From NCBI GenBank assembly GCA_902521995.1, contig CABYTO010000010.1:1-60381 (forward strand): a stretch of 60,381 bases of DNA, read 5' to 3'. Below the pieces are notes generated by a model that saw nothing but the letters and a program-made list of their open reading frames with translations, made no database searches and was not told where the DNA came from. This document shows, one piece after another, positions 39,898 to 48,851 of this stretch (position 1 is the first letter of the stretch; every line of letters begins with the position of its first letter). The position numbers were made by a program, and so were the translations under genes. Origin of the DNA: an uncultured Prochlorococcus sp. Lineage in GTDB: Bacteria > Cyanobacteriota > Cyanobacteriia > PCC-6307 > Cyanobiaceae.

Positions 39898-40707
39898 TCA
39901 GCCAAATTTACCTGATATGTATTCCTGAGTAGTTTTTTCTTTGGGAGAATTAAAAATTTTCTTAGTGGAATTAAATTCTGCAAGATAACCAACTTTTCCT
40001 CCATCACCATCTTCATACTCAATTGCATTAAAAAATGCAGTCATATCACTTACTCTTAATGCCTGTTGCATATTATGAGTAACGATTATTATTGTGTAAT
40101 TCTTCTTAAGTTCATGCATCGTCTCCTCAATTTTTAAAGTAGAGATTGGATCTAAAGCTGAACAAGGCTCATCCATGAGAATTATTTCTGGTTCAATTGC
40201 TATGGTTCTTGCTATACATAGTCTTTGTTGTTGTCCACCAGATAAAGAGTAACCACTATCATTTAATTTATCCTTACATTCACTCCATACAGCAGCTTTT
40301 CTCAAGGAACTTTCCACTAATTGATCCATATCACCAGTAAAGCCATTGATTCTTGCTCCAAATGCAATATTTTCATAGATAGATTTTGGGAAAGGATTAG
40401 GTTGTTGAAAAACCATACCAATTCTTCTTCTCACTTCAACTGGATCTACTCTTTTGTCATAAATATTAGTCCCATCAAAGAGAACAGTTCCTTTGAGTGA
40501 ACAATTAGGTATTAAATCGTTCATTCTATTCAAAGCTCTAAGAACGGTTGATTTGCCACAACCAGAAGGGCCAATGAGTGAAGTTATGTCTCCGGCTTTA
40601 AAATTTAAAAAAACATTTTTTACGGCTTCAAAATTTCCATAACTAATAGAAACATCCTCAAGAGATAAAATGTTTTTCTTTTGCAACTTTTTAGTATTTT
40701 TAATCAT
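39898..40707 (-). CDS. pstB: PstB, phosphate ABC transporter ATPase
   Basis: 269-aa ATPase of the high-affinity phosphate importer. Walker [10 protein letters not shown] starts at residue 46, signature [16 protein letters not shown], Walker [14 protein letters not shown], and the PstB-typical [24 protein letters not shown]. Last gene of pstC-pstA-pstB. The stop is at 39898, next to an AT-rich region with no obvious terminator hairpin. Confidence 0.96.
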   Translation of the reverse strand: MIKNTKKLQKKNILSLEDVSISYGNFEAVKNVFLNFKAGDITSLIGPSGCGKSTVLRALNRMNDLIPNCSLKGTVLFDGTNIYDKRVDPVEVRRRIGMVFQQPNPFPKSIYENIAFGARINGFTGDMDQLVESSLRKAAVWSECKDKLNDSGYSLSGGQQQRLCIARTIAIEPEIILMDEPCSALDPISTLKIEETMHELKKNYTIIIVTHNMQQALRVSDMTAFFNAIEYEDGDGGKVGYLAEFNSTKKIFNSPKEKTTQEYISGKFG

Positions 40708-40708
40708 T

Positions 40709-41602
40709 TCATACCCTCTTAGTTTTCTCAGTAAAAGCGGCCAATATCCTTGAAAGAATATTAACTGTTAGTATTGACATGACAAGAATAAAGGAAGCTG
40801 CCCAGGCTAGTTTATTCTGTGCATCATAAGGTTCAAGGGCAAAATTATATATCAAGACAGCTAATGAGCCCATCTCGTAAAATAAATCTCCAAAACCCGT
40901 TATGTAATAGTAAGAGAACAAAGCAGTAAATATCAAAGGTGCTGTTTCGCCTGCAGCTCTTGCGATTCCAAGCACAACACCAGTAGCAATAGATCTAAAT
41001 GCTGTGGGTAAAGTTATTTTTAATATTGTTGTATACATACTTGCTCCAATGCCTAGAGAAGCATACCTTAATTCATTTGGCACTAAATTAAGACCTTCAT
41101 CAGTTGTCTTTATCACAGTAGGCAACATCAATATTGAAAGTGCCATACCTCCCGCCAAGCCACTATACATACTTCCAAACAAAATTTTTGTAGAGACAAT
41201 TAAGGCGTAAATAAATACACCTGCAATTATTGAAGGAACTCCTGCTAAAACATTTACCCCGAATCGAACAAATTTTGAAAAAGGTCCTCCTTTTGAATAT
41301 TCAGCTAGATAAATACCTCCGCCTACACCTACTGGTATGGAAATAATTGAAGCAATAGTTGTAATTACTAGTGTCCCAATTAATGCAGGATTAATTCCTC
41401 CTGCATCTAAATCATCTCCAGGAGGATTTGGTTCTAAAGTAAATAGATCAGGATTTATCTGAGCTCCCCCTTTAATAAGAATATATGTAACCACAAAAAT
41501 CAAAGGAAGAATTGCAATGAGTGCACAAAACAATGATAAAAAAGTAAAGAATTTATCTACTACATTTCTTGATAGTTTTTTCTGGTAATAAAGTGAATTC
41601 AT
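40709..41602 (-). CDS. pstA: PstA, phosphate ABC transporter permease
   Basis: 297 aa with six predicted membrane helices and the permease EAA-type loop ([30 protein letters not shown]). The motif [16 protein letters not shown] and PAGETAPL-like [16 protein letters not shown] are typical of PstA. It starts 6 bp after pstC and pstB follows after 1 bp. Confidence 0.95.
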   Translation of the reverse strand: MNSLYYQKKLSRNVVDKFFTFLSLFCALIAILPLIFVVTYILIKGGAQINPDLFTLEPNPPGDDLDAGGINPALIGTLVITTIASIISIPVGVGGGIYLAEYSKGGPFSKFVRFGVNVLAGVPSIIAGVFIYALIVSTKILFGSMYSGLAGGMALSILMLPTVIKTTDEGLNLVPNELRYASLGIGASMYTTILKITLPTAFRSIATGVVLGIARAAGETAPLIFTALFSYYYITGFGDLFYEMGSLAVLIYNFALEPYDAQNKLAWAASFILVMSILTVNILSRILAAFTEKTKRV

Positions 41603-41608
41603 AATTAT

Positions 41609-42556
41609 CTAATATTTGAGACTAAATTTCTTAACCAGCCACTGCGCAAAGATATTTACCACTAACGAAAGGATCATCAATACAAAAGCCGCATAAAAGA
41701 GTGATGAAACCTGACTTCCATCAGCCTCACCAAACTGGTTTGCAAGCATTGAGGAAATGGTATATCCAGGAGATAATAGAGACCAACTAAATGCATTGGA
41801 ATTACCAATTATCATTGTGACAGCCATAGTTTCACCCATTGCCCTTCCTAAAGCCAATAGAACACCTGCCATAATTCCTGATAATGCTGCCGGCAAAATC
41901 ACTGAAAATATTGTTTTCCATCTACTTGCTCCAATTCCATAAGCTGCATTTCTTAGCTTTTTAGGCACCTGATTAAGTGTATCCCTTGCAATCGAGGTCA
42001 CTATTGGTAAAAGCATTACCACTAAAATTATTATTGCTAAAAGTGAATTTCGACCTGCAGGTTCCGAACTTAATATAGGAATCCAACCAAAGAATTTATG
42101 TAAAAAAACAAAAAAGTCTCTAAAGAAAGGTTCCAGAACAAATATCGCCCATAATCCCAATACAACAGATGGTACAGCTGCTAGTAATTCAACAAATGAA
42201 CCAACTATTTCTCTGACAAATTTCGGAACAAAATCTTCTGTAATAAATATCGCAGTTCCAACGCCTAAAGGGATAGTAATCAATAATGAAAGAAGAGAAG
42301 TTACTAATGTCCCATATATTGCTGTAAAAGCTCCATATTCATCTTTTACTGGATTCCATTCAGAAGTTACTAGAAAATTTAAGCCATACCTTGAAAAAGA
42401 TTCAAATGACTGAAAAAAGACTACTAAAATAATCCCAAATAGTACTATTGCGACAAGACTAGACAAGACTAGGGTTGTATTTTTAAAGATGATATCTATA
42501 TTTTTTTCAATCCCGAATCTTTTACGATTCTTGAAAAGAATTAATTTCTCTTCCAT
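41609..42556 (-). CDS. pstC: PstC, phosphate ABC transporter permease
   Basis: 315 aa with six membrane helices. EAA loop (KKLRNAAYGIGASRWKTIFSVILPAALSGIMAGVLL), LLAAVPSVVLGLWAIFVLEP and ALGRAMGETMAVTMIIGN identify PstC. First gene of the operon, starting 47 bp downstream of a predicted Pho box. The binding protein PstS and the regulators phoB/phoR are outside the window. Confidence 0.95.
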   Translation of the reverse strand: MEEKLILFKNRKRFGIEKNIDIIFKNTTLVLSSLVAIVLFGIILVVFFQSFESFSRYGLNFLVTSEWNPVKDEYGAFTAIYGTLVTSLLSLLITIPLGVGTAIFITEDFVPKFVREIVGSFVELLAAVPSVVLGLWAIFVLEPFFRDFFVFLHKFFGWIPILSSEPAGRNSLLAIIILVVMLLPIVTSIARDTLNQVPKKLRNAAYGIGASRWKTIFSVILPAALSGIMAGVLLALGRAMGETMAVTMIIGNSNAFSWSLLSPGYTISSMLANQFGEADGSQVSSLFYAAFVLMILSLVVNIFAQWLVKKFSLKY

Positions 42557-42602
42557 TAAAAAAAGTATGTTTATATAAACCTACTATTAAATTTTGCAAA
42601 AA

Positions 42603-42632
42603 ACTTTAAGAATGGTTAAAGGTAAATGAAAG
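42603..42632 (-). promoter_or_regulatory. Pho box upstream of pstC
   Basis: Reading the minus strand toward pstC, three 8-mers repeat with exactly 3 bp between them (11-bp period): CTTTCATT (42625-42632), CTTTAACC (42614-42621) and CTTAAAGT (42603-42610). The cyanobacterial PhoB consensus is three direct repeats close to PyTTAACC(T/A) with 3-bp spacers. The last repeat ends 46 bp before the pstC ATG, a usual position for an activator site. Confidence 0.72.
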
Positions 42633-42688
42633 TCATGAAAAGTAAACATCCTTATACTTAATTTCTTAATTTTTTTTAAAGCAAGCCT

Positions 42689-43060
42689 CTATTTAAAATA
42701 TAATTTTGTTTTGACTCTGTTTTTATTTTGAGATTTGAATTCAAAAATTCCTGTGTCAGTGAATATGGTCAACTCATCTCCAGATGTTTCTTCAATTGAA
42801 ATTCCTTCAGACTCTAAATTTTTTACATATACATTGCCTAAAAGTTTTATAGATTTATCATCCTTGTCAAAAGAAAGCTTGTCCGAATAAGCCTCAAAAT
42901 TACCACCATTACTCTTAATGACAACATTTCCCTTAGCCTCTAAATCACCTTCTAAAGTATTTATTTGAGAATCAGATGTAATTGTGTAATTAATTAATTC
43001 CTCAGCAAAAGAATATTCAGCTAATAAAAATAAAAAAGATGCAAAAAATAAGCTTTTCAT
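42689..43060 (-). CDS. LptA/OstA-like periplasmic protein
   Basis: 123 aa. N-terminal signal peptide (MKSLFFASFLFLLAEYSFA, cleavage about residue 19-20), then a short beta-jellyroll of the OstA/LptA type (INTLEGDLEAKGNVVIKSN, AYSDKLSFDKDDKSIKLLGNVYVK). LptA family proteins bridge LPS from the inner to the outer membrane, pairing with LptB; lptB itself is at the left end of the window. Abuts the cytochrome gene with no gap. Shorter than E. coli LptA. Confidence 0.75.
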   Translation of the reverse strand: MKSLFFASFLFLLAEYSFAEELINYTITSDSQINTLEGDLEAKGNVVIKSNGGNFEAYSDKLSFDKDDKSIKLLGNVYVKNLESEGISIEETSGDELTIFTDTGIFEFKSQNKNRVKTKLYFK

Positions 43061-43414
43061 TTACTCCCAACCCTTTTCTGCATTTTGAATAATCCATTGT
43101 GCAAGAACCTTATCCTCTCCATCCTTCAATTTATTTTTATAACCTTTCATAAAACCAATCCCATCATTAGCAATTTTTGTTATTGAATTTACATCAGCTA
43201 TTCCCCTTTTTTCAAGATCGGAAAGTTTTAATGATTTGGATCCTTTAAGAACGACTGATCCACCTCTTACATGGCAGCCTGCACAAACATTTCTAAAAAT
43301 TGTCTCTCCATCTCTAATATCAGAAGCCATTAGATATTTATTTTGCAATGAGGTTTGAAAAACAATTATTAAAGTTATTACAGGAATTACAAATAGAAAT
43401 TTTAAAATTTTCAT
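43061..43414 (-). CDS. c6-like soluble cytochrome c
   Basis: 117 aa from the ATG at 43414; a GTG 18 bp upstream would add six residues and is less likely. N-terminal hydrophobic export segment (about 5-22), heme-binding CAGCH at 44-48, and a candidate Met ligand in IGFMKGYKNKL. It resembles low-potential c6-type electron carriers (petJ paralogues), though the usual MPAF ligand context is replaced by GFMKGY, so the true redox role is uncertain. Expected in the thylakoid lumen or periplasm. Confidence 0.8.
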   Translation of the reverse strand: MKILKFLFVIPVITLIIVFQTSLQNKYLMASDIRDGETIFRNVCAGCHVRGGSVVLKGSKSLKLSDLEKRGIADVNSITKIANDGIGFMKGYKNKLKDGEDKVLAQWIIQNAEKGWE

Positions 43415-43468
43415 TTGATTTATTTCACCCACAATTAATTTAGCAATTAATTCTGAATCTCGATCTAT

Positions 43469-44524
43469 CTATTTTAATAGCTCTACTGCTACAACAAGAT
43501 TACCCAACAAACCGTTCAAAATATTTAGCTGCTCTTTACTGCCAAAAGCTATTAATACCTGGCCTGGTTGAAGTATGAAATTACCGCCAGGATTAGTAAA
43601 CAACTTTTCGTTTTCCTTAATAGCTAATATTTTCGCACCACTCTTTTTACCTATTCCGAGTTCAGAAAGTGATCTTTTCTCTGCTGTTTCAAAAAGACTA
43701 ATATCATTACTTAATTCAAATTCTTCAATTTCACATTCACTTCCTGCTAAAAGATCTAGAAAGTCAATGGCGATGGGTCTTAATGCCATAGATGCCATCG
43801 CTCTACCTGCCGCTATATAGGGACTTACAACTATACTTGCCCCGGCTAATCTTAATTTACTTGCGGCTTCTTCAGTTCCTGCTCTTGCTATTACTCTTAT
43901 AGAACTTCTTATCCCTTTAGCGCTTAAAACGACATATAAATTAGCGGCATCATTAGGTAATGTAACAACCAAACTTTTGCATTTTTCTAATCCTGCCAGT
44001 TTTAAAGTTTCATCAAGAGTGGCGTCAGCACAAAGCACTTCTAAACCATTTTCTTCAGCAATCTTTTTTCTATCTTCATCGCTCTCAACAACAATAATAG
44101 GAATGTTTTGAGTTTTTATTTGGTTAGATATTTCCTGACCTACCCTCCCATATCCGCACAAAATTACATGATTTTCCATTTTTCTAAGAAGTCTTTTAAA
44201 ACGTAATTCGTTTACTCTTTGAAAATAGCCGGATTCGAATAATCTAACAGCTTTTTGAAAGGTAAATTGAATAAAGATCAATCCGCCAACGATTACTAAA
44301 ACAGTTATGATCCTGCCTTCAGGACTTAAAGGTTGAACTTCTCCAAAACCAATAGTGGTTATTGTGATCAGAACCATCCATAAGCAATCACTCCATTCCC
44401 ATCCTTCTGTTATTCGATAGCCAATTGCACCTAAAAAAAACAGAAAGAATAAAGAATAAATAAGACCTAACCAAGGCCTTAAATAGTCTTTAATAAAATA
44501 GAACTCAAATAATCTAAGCTTCAT
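43469..44524 (-). CDS. K+ channel with RCK/TrkA-N domain
   Basis: 351 aa. Two membrane helices (about 17-36 and 70-93) flank a pore loop with selectivity-filter-like TITTIGFGE. The cytoplasmic part has a Rossmann RCK-N domain (VILCGYGRVGQEISNQI, VVESDEDRKK, CADATLDETLKLAGL) and a TrkA-C domain at the end (ILQPGQVLIAFGSKEQL). Filter sequence GFG instead of GYG is tolerated in some prokaryotic channels. Predicted ligand-gated K+ channel of the plasma membrane. Confidence 0.87.
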   Translation of the reverse strand: MKLRLFEFYFIKDYLRPWLGLIYSLFFLFFLGAIGYRITEGWEWSDCLWMVLITITTIGFGEVQPLSPEGRIITVLVIVGGLIFIQFTFQKAVRLFESGYFQRVNELRFKRLLRKMENHVILCGYGRVGQEISNQIKTQNIPIIVVESDEDRKKIAEENGLEVLCADATLDETLKLAGLEKCKSLVVTLPNDAANLYVVLSAKGIRSSIRVIARAGTEEAASKLRLAGASIVVSPYIAAGRAMASMALRPIAIDFLDLLAGSECEIEEFELSNDISLFETAEKRSLSELGIGKKSGAKILAIKENEKLFTNPGGNFILQPGQVLIAFGSKEQLNILNGLLGNLVVAVELLK

Positions 44525-44601
44525 ATTCCTTATTATCGTTAACTATTCAAAAATTTCAAAAAAATTTTCTATTATGATCCTAAAACTATTTATTTGTTTA
44601 A

Positions 44602-44688
44602 GTGAAATATATATTAAGCAGAATAATAATATTTATTTTCGTGGCTATATGCATTAAACAAATGATTATTATCTCAGGTCTTATTTAA
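44602..44688 (+). CDS. Possible 28-aa membrane microprotein
   Basis: GTG-started frame (MKYILSRIIIFIFVAICI, KQMIIISGLI) with one hydrophobic helix. No Shine-Dalgarno site. Included as a weak candidate because the intergenic space holds nothing else; it may be spurious. Confidence 0.22.
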   Translation: MKYILSRIIIFIFVAICIKQMIIISGLI

Positions 44689-44707
44689 TGCTTCATTAAA
44701 AATTAAT

Positions 44708-44839
44708 TCAAGGTTTTACTTGTACTGATTCAATTAGAAAATCAGAAGCTGCTTTTAACCAATCAGCGACCGTAAGACGAAGGTCAGGTTGAGAATATAC
44801 AAGCGCGACAATAATTCCAACTAAGATTATCTTTACCAT
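44708..44839 (-). CDS. Small membrane-anchored protein
   Basis: 43 aa. N-terminal helix (VKIILVGIIVALVYS), then PDLRLTVADWLKAASDFL and IESVQVKP. The pattern of a short helix followed by PDLR...ADxLxxA is seen in small picocyanobacterial proteins. ATG start is clear. Function unknown. Confidence 0.6.
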   Translation of the reverse strand: MVKIILVGIIVALVYSQPDLRLTVADWLKAASDFLIESVQVKP

Positions 44840-44916
44840 GGCATTTCAAATATTCTTTTGAATTAAAGCACACCTATTTAGTAAAAAGAACCTTAAATTT
44901 ATAAAAAACAGATTAA

Positions 44917-45270
44917 TTAAAATTTTTCTAATTGATTAAACAAGTATTCCACTCTTCTAAGATTAACGCCTAAATCTGATTGCCCTAATCTTGCTGCAGA
45001 TCTTATCTGAATAATTCCTTTTGATCTATCTACATAACTTCTTACATCAAGCTTTAAAATTTCAAGATCGTCAGGAAATCTAAAAATCAAGCTTCTACAA
45101 ACACCTCTCCAATAATTCCTTCCACTTTCAACAACTTCTGTCCGAGGTAAACATTCTGCCAGAGAAACAAGTTGAATAAACTTTTGATCAACATTTATTA
45201 GTTTCTTTTCTATTAAGACACTGTTTAATGGATTGGTTATTGGAGCAAGACCTTGGATGGAGGAAACCAT
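44917..45270 (-). CDS. DUF1499-like protein
   Basis: 117 aa. FRFPDDLEILKLDVRSYVDR, then GIIQIRSAARLGQSDLGVNLRRVEYL matches the C-terminal core of DUF1499, where SxSRxGxSDxGxNxxRv is diagnostic. Soluble, no signal peptide visible in this start. Function unknown. Confidence 0.72.
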   Translation of the reverse strand: MVSSIQGLAPITNPLNSVLIEKKLINVDQKFIQLVSLAECLPRTEVVESGRNYWRGVCRSLIFRFPDDLEILKLDVRSYVDRSKGIIQIRSAARLGQSDLGVNLRRVEYLFNQLEKF

Positions 45271-45390
45271 ATTTTTAAAAACGATACAGATGTTCTAACC
45301 GATTTCATACACAAAGTGAGAGGAAAAAGGAAATAATTTTCCCAAAAATTTGATCTGTTTATAAAGATTCCTTATTTTGTGATCAAAATT

Positions 45391-45528
45391 CTAAAATTTG
45401 AGATTTTTTATTGTTTTTTTGGATAGAGATGGTTGCCTACTTTGTTTACTATTTAGTTTCCTAACCCATAAAAAAACTCCTACAAACAAAAATATTTCAA
45501 CAATAATTCCAACCTTTATTAAACTCAT
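45391..45528 (-). CDS. Small single-helix membrane protein
   Basis: 45 aa beginning MSLIKVGIIVEIFLFVGVFL, followed by a basic tail (WVRKLNSKQSRQPSLSKK). Its ATG overlaps the stop codon of the 30-aa gene upstream (ATGA), indicating coupled translation. No family recognised. Confidence 0.52.
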   Translation of the reverse strand: MSLIKVGIIVEIFLFVGVFLWVRKLNSKQSRQPSLSKKTIKNLKF

Positions 45529-45617
45529 TTTTTATCCTCTTTTTTCTTGTTGGCGCCTTCTATGAATGGAACAAGGATATTTAATAACCACTTTTTAAAT
45601 GAATTTAACGGTTTCAT
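45525..45617 (-). CDS. 30-aa microprotein
   Basis: Begins MKPLNSFKKWLLNILVPFIE, ends GANKKKEDKK. An amphipathic helix followed by a highly charged tail. 7 bp after the two-helix protein at 45625-46008 and overlapping the next small gene, so all three form a minus-strand unit. Function unknown. Confidence 0.48.
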   Translation of the reverse strand: MKPLNSFKKWLLNILVPFIEGANKKKEDKK

Positions 45618-45624
45618 AATCTAA

Positions 45625-46008
45625 TTACTTGCCTTTTCTCCACATACTTCTTCCTTTGATGAGATCCTCTATATTTGGCCAAGCTGCTATTAATTCCTTA
45701 AGTGCCTTTCTATTAGGGGTATAGAAAACGCAAGACAATGCGCTCATTACATAAAGTATGAACCATAACTTACTTTCCGAATAAGCTAAAAACAAAGAGA
45801 AAAGAAAACTTCCAATAAAGAAAAAGAAAAATGACCTATTTAATATTTCTAATGGAGATCTTTTAAGTCTGTAAAATTTAATCTTTTTCCTTTCTTCTTC
45901 AGTATCTTTCTGAAATTTATTTTCGTATGAATTAATTATTTCTTCTTCTAGAACTTTTTCATACTCTAAATTATCAATTGGATCACTACTGTCCTTTTTA
46001 TTTGTCAT
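45625..46008 (-). CDS. Two-helix membrane protein
   Basis: 127 aa. Acidic cytoplasmic N-terminal 55 residues, then two closely spaced membrane helices (about 60-77 and 80-97) and a basic C-terminus (DLIKGRSMWRKGK). Resembles small conserved cyanobacterial membrane proteins with a helical hairpin; no name can be given. First gene of the three-gene unit. Confidence 0.62.
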   Translation of the reverse strand: MTNKKDSSDPIDNLEYEKVLEEEIINSYENKFQKDTEEERKKIKFYRLKRSPLEILNRSFFFFFIGSFLFSLFLAYSESKLWFILYVMSALSCVFYTPNRKALKELIAAWPNIEDLIKGRSMWRKGK

Positions 46009-46291
46009 TGGTATCTATACCGTATAAATATGGTAACTAATTAAAGGTACTTGTTAAAGTATCAAATTTTATCTGTCAATTGGAGCTATACGAATAGATC
46101 ATGATTTTGAAAATAATTCAAGATTGTCTTATTTATAAATGATAAATTAGTCAAAATATTCTTTTTGATTTTCCCAAATCTTTCGGTCATTTAAAAACAA
46201 TCACTTATATAAACTTCATAGCATTAATTAAATTGGGAGGCAATATCTAAATCAAGAGTTAAAATAGTTTAGAGATTTTAATAATATCTAT

Positions 46292-46603
46292 ATGCAAAGG
46301 TATTTGATTTCCTACGAATTTACAGATGGAGAGGATCAAGAAGAAGGGGCAGAAATGCTAATTAATTGGTACGAATCAGGTGGTCCCCAAAACAGACCTG
46401 AAAACTATGAGGTTCATTCTTGGATTTTTATGGTTCAAAATGGTATTGGACATTCTGTAGTGAGTGCAGATTCTCTTGAGACAATTTGGAAGCAATGGCA
46501 TCCCTGGAGAAGGTTAATGGATATAAGTATTCAGCCTTGTATGGATCTTGATGAGACAGTCGGATTATTCAAAAAACAAAAAATGAATACACGGATAGTC
46601 TAA
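46292..46603 (+). CDS. DUF3303-like protein
   Basis: 103 aa with a ferredoxin-like, dimeric alpha/beta-barrel style (begins MQRYLISYEFTDGEDQEEGA; later WIFMVQNGIGHSVVSADSLE and WHPWRRLMDISIQPCMDLDE). The pattern resembles DUF3303, whose function is unknown. ATG start is preceded by an AT-rich leader. Confidence 0.6.
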   Translation: MQRYLISYEFTDGEDQEEGAEMLINWYESGGPQNRPENYEVHSWIFMVQNGIGHSVVSADSLETIWKQWHPWRRLMDISIQPCMDLDETVGLFKKQKMNTRIV

Positions 46604-46698
46604 AAGTATTTCTAACTTCTAAATATAAATTTCTTTTTAGTAGCACCTAATACTACATACATATTTCACTGCGTTAAAAAGGATAAGATTAATTTTCC

Positions 46699-46893
46699 AT
46701 GATGAATGATTCTTATCACATTTACTTCAAAGGAGAAATTCTTTTCAAGAATTTAAGTAAAGATGAATTTGAATTTGTTTGGGGAAAACTTTATACATCT
46801 TATATAAATGCCCTAAATAAAGAGCTAACCTACGAATTAATTAGCGAAAGCAATATTATGGAGCCGGCCTTTAACCTTGAGCCATCTTACTAA
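46699..46893 (+). CDS. Small conserved hypothetical protein
   Basis: 64 aa beginning MMNDSYHIYFKGEILFKNLS, then EFEFVWGKLYTSY. Two adjacent ATGs make the start uncertain by one codon. The YHIYFKGEILFKNLSKDEF pattern recurs in picocyanobacterial small proteins. Function unknown. Confidence 0.6.
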   Translation: MMNDSYHIYFKGEILFKNLSKDEFEFVWGKLYTSYINALNKELTYELISESNIMEPAFNLEPSY

Positions 46894-46913
46894 ATCAAGG
46901 ACTAATTCCTAGA

Positions 46914-47156
46914 TTATGAATAAAACAAGAAAAGCTGTCTCTCTTTTATATTGAGGTACTCTTTCTCTTCTTTAGTTATATCTAAAGCAATTTTATTTGC
47001 CTCAATTTCGACATTCGAACTATAAGTTTCAAAGTTTTCCTCTCTTTTAAATAGGGCAACGATGCCAATATCTGTTATGAACCAAATAAAATGATCAGTT
47101 TCTCCAATTGGCTCCTCTTTTAAAGAGTCAATAATCAAATCACAGGTTGAGTCCAC
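46914..47156 (-). CDS. Small hypothetical protein
   Basis: 80 aa from a GTG start (MDSTCDLIIDSLKEEPIGET). Contains a hydrophobic patch (HFIWFITDIGIVALFKRE) and an acidic remainder. Convergent with the preceding gene. No family recognised. Confidence 0.5.
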   Translation of the reverse strand: MDSTCDLIIDSLKEEPIGETDHFIWFITDIGIVALFKREENFETYSSNVEIEANKIALDITKEEKEYLNIKERQLFLFYS

Positions 47157-47177
47157 TTAATTATTCTGAGAGAGATT

Positions 47178-47414
47178 TTAATTGCCCCCGTTGCAATACC
47201 TTACAGCCTCAGAATTGGTACCACCATCTTCAATAATTTCTGCAACACATTTATTAAAAAGTTTAGACTCTTTTTTTACTGAACAGAATCCAAAAGCGAT
47301 TGCAGCTAAAGCTATTGCAGATACGAAACTAGAACCAAGTTGTATAAAACCATAAGCAAACATAACGTTTTTCTTTCTAGAACATTTTTTTGAATCCTTT
47401 TTTTCTTCTGTCAT
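47178..47414 (-). CDS. Small membrane protein with cysteine-containing tail
   Basis: 78 aa: a Lys-rich N-terminus (MTEEKKDSKKCSRKKN), a membrane helix (about residues 24-45, GSSFVSAIALAAIAFGFC) and a C-terminal tail with NKCVAEII and VRYCNGGN. Probably oriented with the tail outside. No family recognised. Confidence 0.6.
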   Translation of the reverse strand: MTEEKKDSKKCSRKKNVMFAYGFIQLGSSFVSAIALAAIAFGFCSVKKESKLFNKCVAEIIEDGGTNSEAVRYCNGGN

Positions 47415-47946
47415 TTAAAATTTTTTAACTTAATAAACCCTATTTGATTAGCTTTGGGTTTGAGAAATATTTGCATAGAGAAAACCGAATTAAACAATTT
47501 TTACTCAGCTATGACAAAAATTAAAAATTTCAAGTTTTGATTGATTTTTCTTCACTTTAATATTCAATTTGATACATGATGAAGAAAAAACTTTTTAAAT
47601 TGTTTATCAACATGAGCTTCTGGTACAGAAAATTTATCTTTTTTAAAAAGTAATGATCCCACTGTTATAACAAGAGATTATGTAACTTTTTAAACTATAT
47701 TTTATTTTTTTTGATGAAGTATTAATACTTAAAAATTTTTCCAGAAAAGCTTGTTTTGATAATGCTCCCGAAGAGTTATCCACTTTTTAAGCGTTTTTCA
47801 ACAGGGTTTTCCACAATATGTTGATTAAATTTGAATTTCTATGTGCAAAATAAAATATTATCTTCTTTTAAGAAAAACTATCCACAAATTTTTTTTTTGA
47901 TCACTATGATTTCGAATGTCTTTAAATTAATTTTAGAACGAATCTT
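47415..47946 (+). other. 532-bp gene-free gap
   Basis: No frame with protein-like composition is seen on either strand. The gap holds four DnaA-box-like 9-mers within 112 bp (separate entry), A/T runs and little else. It is the longest stretch without a gene in the window and is unusually long for such a compact genome. Confidence 0.6.
47776..47886 (+). promoter_or_regulatory. Cluster of DnaA-box-like sequences
   Basis: On the plus strand, all in the same orientation: TTATCCACT (47776-47784), TTTTCAACA (47795-47803, one mismatch from the next), TTTTCCACA (47807-47815) and CTATCCACA (47878-47886). TTTTCCACA is the DnaA box reported for the Synechococcus oriC, and TTATCCACA the general bacterial box. 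Flanking DNA is very AT-rich. This could be an origin-like element, a DnaA titration or reactivation site, or a chance cluster in AT-rich DNA; dnaA/dnaN are not in the window. Confidence 0.5.
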
Positions 47947-48072
47947 ATGAATCTAAATAAGACAAAAAAGGATTTTAATTTCGAAATCAGAAAAGAGTTG
48001 GAAAAATCTAAGCTCAAAGTTCTTACTCATGAAAATGATTTTTTAGTTAAAAACCTCAAAAAGGCTGGATGA
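47947..48072 (+). CDS. Tiny Lys-rich hypothetical protein
   Basis: 41 aa beginning MNLNKTKKDFNFEIRKELEK, ending LVKNLKKAG. First frame downstream of the DnaA-box cluster. Plain ATG and stop; no family recognised. Confidence 0.4.
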   Translation: MNLNKTKKDFNFEIRKELEKSKLKVLTHENDFLVKNLKKAG

Positions 48073-48338
48073 TTTATTAAGCTAAAAAATTTTTTTATAG
48101 GTCTAAATAATGATTTCTTGAATTATCATCCAAAATATTTTTAATTTATCAAATATAAAATTTCTATTAAATATACATTTGAATATTCCAGATACTAAAC
48201 GTATAAAGAAAATCCTAGTTATATTAATCAAATCTCAATAAGAGATCTGATCAGAAATATAAACGAAAAATTCCTATTTTTTTTTAATTATATAAACAAT
48301 TATTTTCCCTGTGTTCGAATTATTGTTTCTTTCAAAAG
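48073..48338 (+). other. AT-rich intergenic region
   Basis: 266 bp with long A/T tracts and no protein-like frame. It probably carries the promoter of the zinc-motif gene at 48339, but no clear -35/-10 pair stands out. Confidence 0.4.
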
Positions 48339-48590
48339 ATGAATACCCAAGAACTTAAAGTCAGTTATAAAAAGCTTTTAAATAAAGCTGCTCAAGCTAA
48401 CGGTCGTAAAGAAACTGTTTCTTACTTAAACCGTGCTGCTAAAATCAAGTCAAAACTTTACTCGACTTTTAAAGTAAATTGCTTTAGATGTAATGGAGCA
48501 GGTTTTCTAAGAATTTCATTAGATGAAACTAAAACCTGTTTATCTTGTTACGGTAAGGGATTCTTAATAAAAGAAAATCATAAGGTTTAA
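48339..48590 (+). CDS. Small DnaJ-type zinc-motif protein
   Basis: 83 aa. N-terminal basic helical half (MNTQELKVSYKKLLNKAAQ), then two zinc knuckles CFRCNGAGFL and CLSCYGKGFL, which resemble one pair of the CxxCxGxG repeats of DnaJ. No J-domain is present. It could bind zinc and unfolded protein or nucleic acid. Such stand-alone CxxCxGxG proteins are common in cyanobacteria. Confidence 0.65.
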   Translation: MNTQELKVSYKKLLNKAAQANGRKETVSYLNRAAKIKSKLYSTFKVNCFRCNGAGFLRISLDETKTCLSCYGKGFLIKENHKV

Positions 48591-48604
48591 AAATTTTATT
48601 CTTC

Positions 48605-48760
48605 ATGAAAGATCTCATTCAAGCCCACAAAAAATTAATTAAAGCAGTAAAGGAGCAAATGGGATTTTCTGATTATGGGATGTATTGGTTGGCTTTCATG
48701 GAAGGGGGTCTTACTATATGGCTGCTGGATAAAATATTTTTCCACTGGTTAAAGTTTTAA
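48605..48760 (+). CDS. Small membrane-associated hypothetical protein
   Basis: 51 aa beginning MKDLIQAHKKLIKAVKEQMG. The C-terminal half (YWLAFMEGGLTIWLLDKIFF) could be a membrane helix. 14 bp after the zinc-motif gene, same strand. No family recognised. Confidence 0.52.
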   Translation: MKDLIQAHKKLIKAVKEQMGFSDYGMYWLAFMEGGLTIWLLDKIFFHWLKF

Positions 48761-48851
48761 TTTTTATTTAGGTCAAAAAAATTTCTACAGGTATTAAATA
48801 AGTTAATTTATCGAAATCATTTGAAAAGTTGTAGTATGGGAAAAAACTAAT

